A stretch of DNA of 64,000 bases, taken from positions 186,001-250,000 of the forward strand of contig JABCZI010000003.1 of NCBI GenBank assembly GCA_013289765.1, given 5' to 3'. Under the pieces are notes generated by a model that was not told where the DNA came from, searched no databases, and worked only from the letters and a program-made list of their open reading frames with translations. Origin of the DNA: Acidobacteriota bacterium (GTDB lineage Bacteria; Acidobacteriota; Terriglobia; Terriglobales; Acidobacteriaceae). Of this stretch, positions 16,307 to 24,278 are shown piece by piece. Made by a program: the position numbers and the translations under genes. Position 1 is the first letter of the stretch; each line of letters opens with the position of its first letter.

Positions 16307-17188
16307 ATGTTGAACAAACGAGCGGGTCAACTGGTTGCGGTGGGTTTGATTGCAGCCGGGACGCTGCTGGCGCAGAGCGAACTGGCGGCGCAGAGCAGGA
16401 AAGATTACCGCTTTACGGTGGGAGCGAAAGCGGGGGTTTCGATCATGAACCCGTACGGCTCCATTTCTGTAAAGCCCTCCTTGAATAACACGGTTGTGGT
16501 GAATGCGATTTTGTACTCTGACAAGGTTGAAGTTGACGACATCCAAAACGGAAACCGCGTAGATATTCAATCGCACCTGCTGGCCGGGGCCGACGCGGAA
16601 TCGGGCCGCGTGGATTATGAGGTTCTGGTTCCGGCGGATGCCAGCATTACACTGCATTCAAGCACAGGCTCCCTGCGCGCCGAAAAATTGCACGGCGACG
16701 TCAGCCTGGAAGGCCCGGGAGCGGCGGTTGACCTGCGCGATATTTCCGACGCCCATGTGCATGTAAAGACCATGAATGGCGCGGTGAATCTGGACAATAT
16801 TCAGAACGGACATGTCGAGGTTGACTCCTTGAGCGGCGAAGTGATGCTGAAGGGCGTGAATGGACCGGTGGTGCAGGTGGTTTCAACCAGCGGTAGAATC
16901 ACCTACATTGGCGACTTCGGCAAAAGCGGCGAATACCGTCTCACCAGCCACAGCGGAGATATCGACGCCACCATTCCAGAGTGGACCTCAGCTGATGTCA
17001 GCGCACGATCGGTACGCGGCGAAGTGCACGATGACATTCCTCTCCAACCTAAAACTCATAGCTACTTTCCAGTCGACAAGGGCCGTGCCTTTGCGGGTAC
17101 CATGGGCAAGATGGCGATGTCGTCCACGGTAGTACTGCGTACCTTCAGTGGTAAAATTCACCTCAGAAAACGCTCCGAAAAACAATAA
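16307..17188 (+). CDS. Exported DUF4097-type beta-repeat protein
   Basis: A 293-residue protein with a signal peptide (about 1-28, ending Leu-Ala-Ala-Gln) and a long run of short beta strands of the DUF4097 type: repeating Gly-x-Val-x-Leu/Ile with Ser-Gly-Asp/Glu turns such as Ser-Ser-Thr-Gly-Ser-Leu, Ser-Leu-Ser-Gly-Glu-Val and Ser-His-Ser-Gly-Asp-Ile. This predicts a right-handed helix in the periplasm or on the surface. Role unknown; it often accompanies sigma/anti-sigma pairs, as here. GGGGAG precedes the ATG. Confidence 0.82.
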   Translation: MLNKRAGQLVAVGLIAAGTLLAQSELAAQSRKDYRFTVGAKAGVSIMNPYGSISVKPSLNNTVVVNAILYSDKVEVDDIQNGNRVDIQSHLLAGADAESGRVDYEVLVPADASITLHSSTGSLRAEKLHGDVSLEGPGAAVDLRDISDAHVHVKTMNGAVNLDNIQNGHVEVDSLSGEVMLKGVNGPVVQVVSTSGRITYIGDFGKSGEYRLTSHSGDIDATIPEWTSADVSARSVRGEVHDDIPLQPKTHSYFPVDKGRAFAGTMGKMAMSSTVVLRTFSGKIHLRKRSEKQ

Positions 17189-17307
17189 GCAAAACGAATC
17201 GCAAACCGGGTCGGCGCAAACCGCGTCCTAAGAGGCCAGCGAAGGCGACTGGGGTTGGTCCCGGAAGCGAAGTTGCGGCTGCCGGAAGCGATTGTGGCGC
17301 ACGGGCG

Positions 17308-17853
17308 GTGGTCTTGGTCGGCTTTATGGGCGCTGGCAAGAGCAGCGTGGGCCGGGCACTGGGAGTAAGACTGGGCTGGGCATTCGAGGATCTTGATGAT
17401 CGGATCGAGCGGCGCGAGCAGAGGAAAGTTGCCGAGATCTTTCGCGATTCCGGTGAATCGGGATTTCGCCGGGCGGAGCATGCAGCTTTAAAGGAATTGC
17501 TCGGCGAGTTAAAGCCGGGAGCGGAGAGAGTCATAGCGCTTGGTGGTGGGGCGTTCGTGCAGAAAAGTAATGCGAGGCTGATGGAAGCGAGCGGCGTGTC
17601 TACTGTGTATTTGGACGCGGATGCGGCAGAACTGTGGCGACGTTGCCGCGAACAGGCCGAGCAGCAAGGAGTTCAGCGTCCCTTGCTGGGCAGCACGGAA
17701 AGCTTCCAGCGGCTTTATGAAGACCGGCGGCGGCATTATCTAAAGGCATCGTTCCGGCAAGAGACCGGAGGGAAGACAGTGGATGAGATTGTAGCGGCCC
17801 TGGTTATGGCACTGGGACTGGATCGAAGCGGCACGAGGCGAGGAGAAAAGTAG
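17308..17853 (+). CDS. aroK: Shikimate kinase
   Basis: A 181-residue kinase that phosphorylates shikimate in aromatic amino acid synthesis. Walker A is Gly-Phe-Met-Gly-Ala-Gly-Lys-Ser at 5-12. The shikimate site includes Asp-Leu-Asp-Asp-Arg-Ile-Glu near 28-34, Phe-Arg-x2-Glu at about 53-57 and Leu-Gly-Gly-Gly-Ala-Phe near 77-82. The lid carries Arg in Gln-Arg-Pro-Leu-Leu. The GTG at 17308 is the first canonical start. The reading frame stays open upstream for over 100 nt with a Lys/Arg-rich sequence but no usual start codon, so the true N-terminus is uncertain. Confidence 0.9.
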   Translation: MVLVGFMGAGKSSVGRALGVRLGWAFEDLDDRIERREQRKVAEIFRDSGESGFRRAEHAALKELLGELKPGAERVIALGGGAFVQKSNARLMEASGVSTVYLDADAAELWRRCREQAEQQGVQRPLLGSTESFQRLYEDRRRHYLKASFRQETGGKTVDEIVAALVMALGLDRSGTRRGEK

Positions 17854-18602
17854 TGATTCTGATGGCGCGCATGGGGTGGATAACGGCGGCGGTTCTGGGG
17901 TGCTCGGTGCTGTTGTGCGCCGGCGATAAAAAGGACAAGCCGAAGCAGCAAGCAACGCGGCAAGTTGATGCGGGCTCGTTCGGCATCTTCGTCAGAGGTC
18001 AGCGGGTCGTGACTGAGACCTTCAAGGTGCAGCAAGAGAACGGCATCAGCGACATCAAGGCTAGTCTGCAGGAGACCGGCGGTTCGGCGCATAAGGAGCA
18101 GCATTCAGAACTGCAGATGACGAGCACCGGAGAACTGGTCCGTTATGACTGGAGCGATGGTAGCGGATCGCTGGTGGTAACGCCGAACAATGAATTCCTT
18201 CTGGAGAAGATAGCCGCTTCTGCCGGGGCCAAGCCCGCCGAACAGCCTTTTCTGATGCCGAATACTTCGGCGATCCTGGACAACAACTTTTTTATTCACC
18301 GCCAGGTGCTGGCGTGGCGGTATTTGGCAACCAATTGTCAGACGCAAGGCGGCGCTCTGAGGTGTCAGCAGAGTGGGGTGGAATTTGGCGTGTTGGTGCC
18401 GCAAGACCGCACGTCGGCGCGAGTGCGCATGGAACTGGTGGGAAAAGAGAAAGTGATGATCCGGGGAAACGAACGGGAATTGTTGCGACTGAATTTGAAG
18501 GGCGAAACGTTCTCCTGGGCTCTCTGGGTGGACGAAAAAGACCAGTTCAAATTAATGCGAGTGCTGGTTGCGGACGATAATACAGAAGTCGTACGAGACT
18601 GA
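17853..18602 (+). CDS. Exported protein of unknown function
   Basis: A 249-residue protein with a hydrophobic N-terminal segment (about 6-23) ending in Leu-Leu-Cys-Ala-Gly, then charged Asp-Lys-Lys-Asp-Lys. The Cys does not fit a lipobox well, because Leu precedes it, so an ordinary signal peptide or anchor is more likely. The rest is beta-rich with no known motif. The GTG start shares one base with the aroK stop and has AGGAG about 8 nt upstream, better placed than for the ATG nine bases later. Likely co-transcribed with aroK. Confidence 0.75.
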   Translation: MILMARMGWITAAVLGCSVLLCAGDKKDKPKQQATRQVDAGSFGIFVRGQRVVTETFKVQQENGISDIKASLQETGGSAHKEQHSELQMTSTGELVRYDWSDGSGSLVVTPNNEFLLEKIAASAGAKPAEQPFLMPNTSAILDNNFFIHRQVLAWRYLATNCQTQGGALRCQQSGVEFGVLVPQDRTSARVRMELVGKEKVMIRGNERELLRLNLKGETFSWALWVDEKDQFKLMRVLVADDNTEVVRD

Positions 18603-18666
18603 AATGGTGCGTGACTAGCGAAGTCCAGTTGGCAGGGGGATAGCGAGTCAGGATTAGCAGGCAACG

Positions 18667-19752
18667 ATGCCGATAGCGGATGGACGGACGGCGCGGGTTC
18701 TGATCACAGTGCTGCTGTTCGCGCTTGGGCTGGGATTTCTCTACGCCGCGCGGCAGACTTTAATCGCGTTTCTGTTTGCCATATTCTTTGCTTACCTAAT
18801 GAGTCCGCTGGTCTCTTCGCTGGAAAAACTTCTGCACGGACGAGTACGCGCCATCACGGTAATTTACGTGTTGTTGCTGAGTCTGCTGGTTCTGTTCTTC
18901 GTTTCCATGGGGCCGCGGATCGGGCGGGAAAGTGCGCGCCTTGGACAATCGTTGCCGGCTCTGACCCAACTCAGTTCCGGACAGATCGCGGAGCAATTGG
19001 GCCACGAACACGGCTGGAATGCCCGTCTGGTCGAATTGGCGCGCGACTATCTGGTCAACCATAGCAATCAAATCACGGAAATGGCGAAGAGGGTTGGATT
19101 GCGCGTGGCTGATGTGGCAAAAGAGGCGTGGCTGCTGATCATCGTTCCGCTGTTGTCGATCTTCTTTCTTAAAGACGGCCGCACCTTCAGCCAGATTCTG
19201 CTCGATCTTGTGCAATCGCGTCCGCAGCGTGAACTCTTGCAGGGGGTGTTAAGCGACTTGAACCAGATGCTGGCCCATTTCATTCGAGCGCAGCTTACCC
19301 TTGCGGCTCTCACTTTCATCGCTTACACCATTGTTCTCGCAATCATGAAGATGCCTTATGTGCTGGTATTGGGGACGATCGGTGGCTTGCTGGAATTTAT
19401 CCCGGTGGTCGGGCCGCTATTCGCCGCCATGATTATTGTCAGCGTTGCGTTATTGATCAGCTTTCCGCACTGGCTGGCTCTCGTGATCTTTCTTGGCGCC
19501 TGGAGGCTGATTCAAGACTACGTTACGTCGCCACGCATTATGGGACACAGCATGGAACTGCATCCGCTGGCGGCTATATTTGGCGTGATGGCGGGCGGTG
19601 AGGTGGCTGGGATTCTAGGAATTTTTCTGTCGATTCCTGTGATGGCGAGTCTGCGAATCGTATTCCGGCGCTGGCGGCTCTATGCGGAGAAGAGAAAGTT
19701 CGGGCCGCTGAACGAGTATGTGCTGGATCCGCATGGAGTGCGTCCGAAGTGA
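18667..19752 (+). CDS. AI-2E/PerM-family membrane transporter
   Basis: A 361-residue integral membrane protein of the AI-2E (PerM/TqsA) family with about 7-8 helices. An opening pair of helices lies at 9-50, a cluster at 64-85, and four near 130-320. The family-type segment Leu-Glu-Phe-Ile-Pro-Val-Val-Gly-Pro and the later Gly-His-Ser-Met-Glu-Leu-His-Pro-Leu are present. Members export autoinducer-2 or act in sodium/proton exchange. The substrate here is not known. Confidence 0.88.
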   Translation: MPIADGRTARVLITVLLFALGLGFLYAARQTLIAFLFAIFFAYLMSPLVSSLEKLLHGRVRAITVIYVLLLSLLVLFFVSMGPRIGRESARLGQSLPALTQLSSGQIAEQLGHEHGWNARLVELARDYLVNHSNQITEMAKRVGLRVADVAKEAWLLIIVPLLSIFFLKDGRTFSQILLDLVQSRPQRELLQGVLSDLNQMLAHFIRAQLTLAALTFIAYTIVLAIMKMPYVLVLGTIGGLLEFIPVVGPLFAAMIIVSVALLISFPHWLALVIFLGAWRLIQDYVTSPRIMGHSMELHPLAAIFGVMAGGEVAGILGIFLSIPVMASLRIVFRRWRLYAEKRKFGPLNEYVLDPHGVRPK

Positions 19753-19753
19753 A

Positions 19754-19777
19754 GAGAGCTGTCGGCTGACAGCTCTC
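19754..19777. terminator. Two-way terminator-like hairpin
   Basis: GAGAGCTGTC (19754-19763) pairs perfectly with GACAGCTCTC (19768-19777) around GGCT. It begins 1 nt after the transporter stop and overlaps the last bases of galT on the other strand, so it may end both convergent transcripts. No T-run is present on either side. Confidence 0.65.
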
Positions 19778-20873
19778 AGTTCATGGTTACCGGCTTTCCC
19801 TTTCCCGCATCGGACCCGGCAGGTCGCTGAATCCGGGTGCCTATCCGGCGGTAGCTCACTGCTCCGGTCGCTTTTTCTATTTTAATATTCCGCAGAAATT
19901 CAGCCGCAGCCTCGGGCAGCACCGTATTGATGAACATGCCGGAACCGAGTTCAAACCCCGCAGTGCGTGTGAGCCGGGGAATCACGCTTACATACCAGTG
20001 GAAGTGGCGGGCGCTGCCGTAGTCGGAAGGGCCGCTGCGAATGGTGAAATTCAGGTCTGGATTTTCCAGTCCAATATAGATCCTGGCCAAAAGACCGCGC
20101 AGGACCCGCGCCAAATCGGCGATCTCGGTGGCTGACATGTCGCCAAAGCTGGCCATGTGGCGGAACGGAAAGATGTGAGTGGCAAAGGGCGTAGCCGAGG
20201 CAAACACTTCCATGGCCACGAAGTACTCGCTTTTTTGTACGACGCGAGTTTGCTCTGCGATTTCGCGTTCCACCATATGACAGAACATGCAGTTGCCGTC
20301 ATCATCATAGTGGCGCAGGGCTTCGTGCAGCCGGTGCCGTACCTGGCCCGGAATGACCGGGGTTGCGATGAGCTGCGAATGCGGATGCTGAAGACTTGCA
20401 CCAGCATCCACGCCGTGGCTTTTGAAAATTGTGACGTGGTTAATGCGGCGGTCCATGCCCAGCGAGCTGTAGCGTTCCTTGTAGACGCGCAGGATTCTGG
20501 CCACCTGCTCATCCGGAAGCAGGGCCATGCAAGATGAGTGGTCGGGACTATCGATGACTACCTCGTGAAATCCGAAACCCTCAATGCGCCGCCAGACGTC
20601 CTGCATACTTCGCGTGGGCTGGACGTCGCGGGAAAGCGCCGCGAATTTGTTAGGAATGACGCGCACTTCCCAGGGCTCGGTAGTATTCGCCGGATACCGG
20701 ATAATCTCGGCTGGAGTTTTATTCTCATTGCCCGGGCAGAAGGGACAGGTCTCCACGAACAATGACACGATTTGCAGCGGCCGATGTGTAGCCAATTCCT
20801 CGGGACGCTTGGCACGCTCGGTGGCGATGATGACCCATTCTTTGGTGAAGAAGTTCTGTCGAAGCTCTGGCAT
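19776..20873 (-). CDS. galT: Galactose-1-phosphate uridylyltransferase
   Basis: A 365-residue HIT-superfamily enzyme that exchanges UMP between UDP-glucose and galactose-1-phosphate. A zinc-type Cys-Pro-Phe-Cys-Pro-Gly is near residue 42. The active-site region holds Gln-His-Pro-His-Ser-Gln with the His-Pro-His-x-Gln motif at about 160, and a second His pair Phe-His-Trp near 284. The ATG at 20873 is chosen since GGAGG precedes it at a good distance; a longer frame to 20987 lacks such a site. galK and galE are not nearby. Confidence 0.92.
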   Translation of the reverse strand: MPELRQNFFTKEWVIIATERAKRPEELATHRPLQIVSLFVETCPFCPGNENKTPAEIIRYPANTTEPWEVRVIPNKFAALSRDVQPTRSMQDVWRRIEGFGFHEVVIDSPDHSSCMALLPDEQVARILRVYKERYSSLGMDRRINHVTIFKSHGVDAGASLQHPHSQLIATPVIPGQVRHRLHEALRHYDDDGNCMFCHMVEREIAEQTRVVQKSEYFVAMEVFASATPFATHIFPFRHMASFGDMSATEIADLARVLRGLLARIYIGLENPDLNFTIRSGPSDYGSARHFHWYVSVIPRLTRTAGFELGSGMFINTVLPEAAAEFLRNIKIEKATGAVSYRRIGTRIQRPAGSDAGKGKPVTMN

Positions 20874-20989
20874 GGTGATCCTCCCGCATATTCCATCGGC
20901 AGAACGATGAACGCACTGTAGTGTTGAACTTCTTGGTATTGGATTCGCTGCCCGGAATAACCGCTGTTGTAGAATCCAAGTACCCATTT

Positions 20990-22057
20990 ATGAATAAGAA
21001 ACTACCTATCGGCATTCTGGGAGCTACCGGAGTGGTCGGACAGAGATTCATCCAGATGCTGGAACACCATCCCTGGTTTGAAGTGGCGTGGCTTGCCGCT
21101 TCCGACCGTTCCGAAGGCAAACGCTACGGCGAAGCGGCGCGCTGGCGGTTGAAGACGCCGCTTCCACCGAATATAGCGGCGATGAAGGTTTCGCCGGCCA
21201 CGCCCGCAGGCGCTCCGAAGATAATTTTCGCTGCGCTCGACGCATCGATTGCCGCCGAGATGGAGCCGCGCTTTGCTGAAGCCGGCTGCGCCGTGGTTTC
21301 GAATTCCAGCGCGTTGCGCATGCAGTCCGATGTGCCTTTGGTGATTCCGGAAGTAAATGCTGGGCACATCAAGCTGATCGATGCGCAGGCATGGCGGAAG
21401 AACGGTGGTGGCTACGTTGTGACGAATCCCAACTGCTCAGCGATCGGGCTGGTTCTGGCATTGGCGCCCCTGCAAAAAGCGTTTGGCCTGAAAGCCGTGA
21501 TGGCAGTCACCATGCAAGCGGTCAGCGGAGCGGGCTATCCGGGCGTGGCTTCGCTCGACATCCTGGGAAATGTAATTCCCTACATCCGCAACGAAGAAGA
21601 GAAGATGGAAGAGGAGACTCTGAAGCTGCTGGGACAAATGAATGGAACGAAGATCATGCCGGCAGATTTTGCGATGAGCGCGCAATGCAACCGGGTCGCG
21701 GTGGAAGACGGACATACGGAATCGATTTCGGTAAGTTTGAAAACGCAAGCCAAGCCGGAAGAGATCATCGCTGCGTGGAATGAATTCAGCAGCGAGCCCC
21801 AGGAGTTGAAGCTGCCGAGCGCGCCGGAGCGGCCGGTGGTCTACCTTGCTGCCGATGACCGTCCGCAACCGCGTTTTGATGTTGACATGGGCGCGGGTAT
21901 GACCACTGCCGTAGGGCGTCTGCGGCCATGCGGCGTGCTGGATTGGAAGTTCACCGTGCTATCGCATAACACGATCCGGGGCGCTGCCGGCGCTGCCGTG
22001 CTGAATGCTGAATTGCTCAAGGCCAAAGGTTATCTGGGCGACGGTCAGGCGAAATGA
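20990..22057 (+). CDS. asd: Aspartate-semialdehyde dehydrogenase
   Basis: A 355-residue enzyme reducing aspartyl phosphate to the semialdehyde, shared by lysine, threonine and methionine synthesis. The NADP site Gly-Ala-Thr-Gly-Val-Val-Gly-Gln-Arg is at about 9-17. The nucleophile Cys149 is in Asn-Pro-Asn-Cys-Ser-Ala-Ile, and Gly-Ala-Gly-Tyr-Pro-Gly follows. The sequence resembles the archaeal/fungal subtype of the family. The ATG at 20990 is used. No ribosome-binding site is seen and TAGAAT lies about 15 nt upstream, so the message may have a very short leader. Confidence 0.94.
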   Translation: MNKKLPIGILGATGVVGQRFIQMLEHHPWFEVAWLAASDRSEGKRYGEAARWRLKTPLPPNIAAMKVSPATPAGAPKIIFAALDASIAAEMEPRFAEAGCAVVSNSSALRMQSDVPLVIPEVNAGHIKLIDAQAWRKNGGGYVVTNPNCSAIGLVLALAPLQKAFGLKAVMAVTMQAVSGAGYPGVASLDILGNVIPYIRNEEEKMEEETLKLLGQMNGTKIMPADFAMSAQCNRVAVEDGHTESISVSLKTQAKPEEIIAAWNEFSSEPQELKLPSAPERPVVYLAADDRPQPRFDVDMGAGMTTAVGRLRPCGVLDWKFTVLSHNTIRGAAGAAVLNAELLKAKGYLGDGQAK

Positions 22058-22074
22058 CAGCGGATTCGCACGCT

Positions 22075-22080
22075 TATAAT
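22075..22080 (+). promoter_or_regulatory. Consensus -10 box before lysC
   Basis: A perfect TATAAT, about 20 nt before the lysC ATG. The nearest upstream match to a -35 box, ATGACA at 22054-22059, is only 15 nt away, shorter than ideal. It suggests lysC may have its own promoter as well as read-through from asd. Confidence 0.35.
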
Positions 22081-22100
22081 GCTGGCAGGAAGCGACGCCG

Positions 22101-23474
22101 ATGATCGTGATGAAATTCGGCGGCACTTCTGTGGAGGACGCGCGGGCCATCGAGCGCGTGGCCGCAATTGTCAAAGACCGGTTGCCGCAGAAACCGGTGG
22201 TCGTGGTCAGCGCCATGGCAAAAGTGACCGACACGCTGCTCACCATGGCGCGCGCCGCAGGCGCAGGAGAGCGCAAGACCGCACTGAAGCTTTGCCGGTC
22301 GCTCCAGGAAAGACACTACAACACGGCGAGCGAATTGCTGGGTACCGCGTTGTTTACCGAGTTCCACTCCGATTTGGGAGCCGACTTCGAAGGCCTCGAC
22401 GAACTGTTGCGGGGAATTTCCGCGGTCGGTGAGATCACTCCGCGCACCACGGACCATGTTGCCGCATTCGGCGAAATGCTTTCCAGCAAGATTGTTGCCG
22501 CCGCATTTTCTGCCCACGGATTAAAGGGCGTGCATGTCGACTCGCGCGACGTTCTGGTCACCGACAGCAGTTACATGGAGGCGGTGCCGCAAACCGAAGA
22601 AACCAACCAGCGGTTGCAATCCAAAGTGAAGCCGCTGCTCGATGCCGGCCAGGTTCCCGTGATGGGCGGATTCATTGGCGCGAACCGTGCGGGCATCACC
22701 ACGACCATCGGCCGCGGCGGCTCCGATTTCTCGGCAGCGATTGTGGGCGCGGGCCTGAACGCCGAGCGCATTGAAATCTGGACGGATGTTGACGGTATTC
22801 TCACCACCGACCCGCGTATCTGTCCGGATGCGCGCCGCATCAAGGTAATCAGCTTCGATGAAGCGGCCGAACTCGCATACTTTGGGGCGAAGGTGTTGCA
22901 TCCGGCGACGGTGCTGCCCGCCATTCAGAAAAATATTCCGGTGTACGTGTTGAATTCGCGCAACCCGTCGTGTGAAGGAACGAAGATCACGGCCCGCGCT
23001 CCTCAGGGAAAAAACATTTTCAAGGCAATCGCAGTGAAGAAGCGGATCACAATCGTGGATGTGGCCGCACCGCGCATGCTGCTGGCTCATGGATTCTTGC
23101 GGGCGATTTTTGAGGCCTTTGACCGGCACAGGGTCGCGGTCGATGTGGTTTCGACATCCGAAGTGAGCGTGTCGCTCACGGTCGATTCCAACCATGCCAT
23201 TCCTGCTTTGGCCGCCGATCTGGCTAAGCTGGCGGACGTGAAATACGAGGGGCGGAAGGCTATCATTTGTCTTGTGGGCGAAAGCCTGCGGGACAAACCG
23301 GGTGTGGCCGCGCTGGTTTTTGGCAAGCTGGTGGATAAAAAGATTCGCATGATTTCGCAGGGCGCATCTGAAATTAACCTGACCTTTGTTATTGAAGAAG
23401 ATGAAGTGCCCGAGGTGGTCCAGCGGCTGCACAGCACGTTTTTTGCGGAGCTGGATCCGGATGTATTCGCATAA
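22101..23474 (+). CDS. lysC: Aspartokinase
   Basis: A 457-residue enzyme phosphorylating aspartate, the first step towards lysine and threonine. The kinase domain starts Val-Met-Lys-Phe-Gly-Gly-Thr-Ser-Val and includes Thr-Thr-Ile-Gly-Arg-Gly-Gly-Ser-Asp-Phe-Ser-Ala. The C-terminal third holds two ACT-type regulatory domains (about 320-455), where end-product amino acids usually bind and inhibit. It follows asd and precedes dapB. GGAAG upstream of the ATG may serve as the ribosome-binding site. Confidence 0.95.
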   Translation: MIVMKFGGTSVEDARAIERVAAIVKDRLPQKPVVVVSAMAKVTDTLLTMARAAGAGERKTALKLCRSLQERHYNTASELLGTALFTEFHSDLGADFEGLDELLRGISAVGEITPRTTDHVAAFGEMLSSKIVAAAFSAHGLKGVHVDSRDVLVTDSSYMEAVPQTEETNQRLQSKVKPLLDAGQVPVMGGFIGANRAGITTTIGRGGSDFSAAIVGAGLNAERIEIWTDVDGILTTDPRICPDARRIKVISFDEAAELAYFGAKVLHPATVLPAIQKNIPVYVLNSRNPSCEGTKITARAPQGKNIFKAIAVKKRITIVDVAAPRMLLAHGFLRAIFEAFDRHRVAVDVVSTSEVSVSLTVDSNHAIPALAADLAKLADVKYEGRKAIICLVGESLRDKPGVAALVFGKLVDKKIRMISQGASEINLTFVIEEDEVPEVVQRLHSTFFAELDPDVFA

Positions 23475-23544
23475 ACACACGATCGCGGAGAACGCTGAGA
23501 ATGGCCGCGGCATTTCTCGTTTATCACGGCGTTAGAGGTTTTCC

Positions 23545-24237
23545 ATGAACGTCCTCATACTCGGCCGCGGGAAGACGGGATCTCTCGTGGCAGAGGTCGC
23601 GCGCCAGCGTCGACACAACATCCAGGTCGTCGGCTCAAGCGAGAATGCAGGCACCGCCGCTCTTACGCCGGATAAGTTACGCGCCATTGATGTGGCGATT
23701 GATTTCACCGTCCCTACCTGCGTCCTGGCTCACATGGAAGCCTGCGTCCGAGCCAATAAAAACATGGTGGTTGGCACGACAGGATGGCACGGAGAACTAG
23801 ATCACATCCGGAAGCTGGTCGAGGAGCACGGCACTGGATTGATTTACGCAGCAAACTTCTCCATCGGCGTGAATATTTTTCTTGAGGCGGCGCGAGCCGC
23901 AGCAGCTGCGCTACGGCACGATTACACCGGACAGATCTTCGAACGCCACCACGCTCATAAGAAAGACGCACCCTCGGGAACTGCCATTGCCTTACAGCAG
24001 GTTATGCGCGACGCCGGAAAAGATGTGAAAAAGGAAGATCTGGAAATTGTCTCGTTCCGCGAAGGCGATGTGGTCGGCATGCACGAAGTCGTGCTCGAAT
24101 CCTCCGCCGACAGAATCTATTTGTGCCATGACGCCAAATCACGCCAGGGATTTGCCGAGGGCGCGGTACGCGCGGCAGAATGGATTGCCGGCAAGAAGGG
24201 CTTCTACGAATTTAAGGACGTGTGGCGGGAGCTGTAG
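23545..24237 (+). CDS. dapB: 4-hydroxy-tetrahydrodipicolinate reductase
   Basis: A 230-residue reductase of the diaminopimelate route. The cofactor motif is Leu-Gly-Arg-Gly-Lys-Thr-Gly at about 6-12, and the hallmark Glu-Arg-His-His-Ala-His-Lys-Lys-Asp-Ala-Pro-Ser-Gly-Thr-Ala lies at about 132-146. It is somewhat shorter than the E. coli enzyme (273 residues), mostly in the N-terminal half. Next gene dapA follows within 42 nt. Confidence 0.92.
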   Translation: MNVLILGRGKTGSLVAEVARQRRHNIQVVGSSENAGTAALTPDKLRAIDVAIDFTVPTCVLAHMEACVRANKNMVVGTTGWHGELDHIRKLVEEHGTGLIYAANFSIGVNIFLEAARAAAAALRHDYTGQIFERHHAHKKDAPSGTAIALQQVMRDAGKDVKKEDLEIVSFREGDVVGMHEVVLESSADRIYLCHDAKSRQGFAEGAVRAAEWIAGKKGFYEFKDVWREL

Positions 24238-24278
24238 TCAGGCGTTCCCACGCGAGCCCATTCGCGCTATCTTATTAC

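Noticed and set aside
22521-23513. 330-codon minus-strand frame opposite lysC
   Set aside because: Shadow of a clear aspartokinase.
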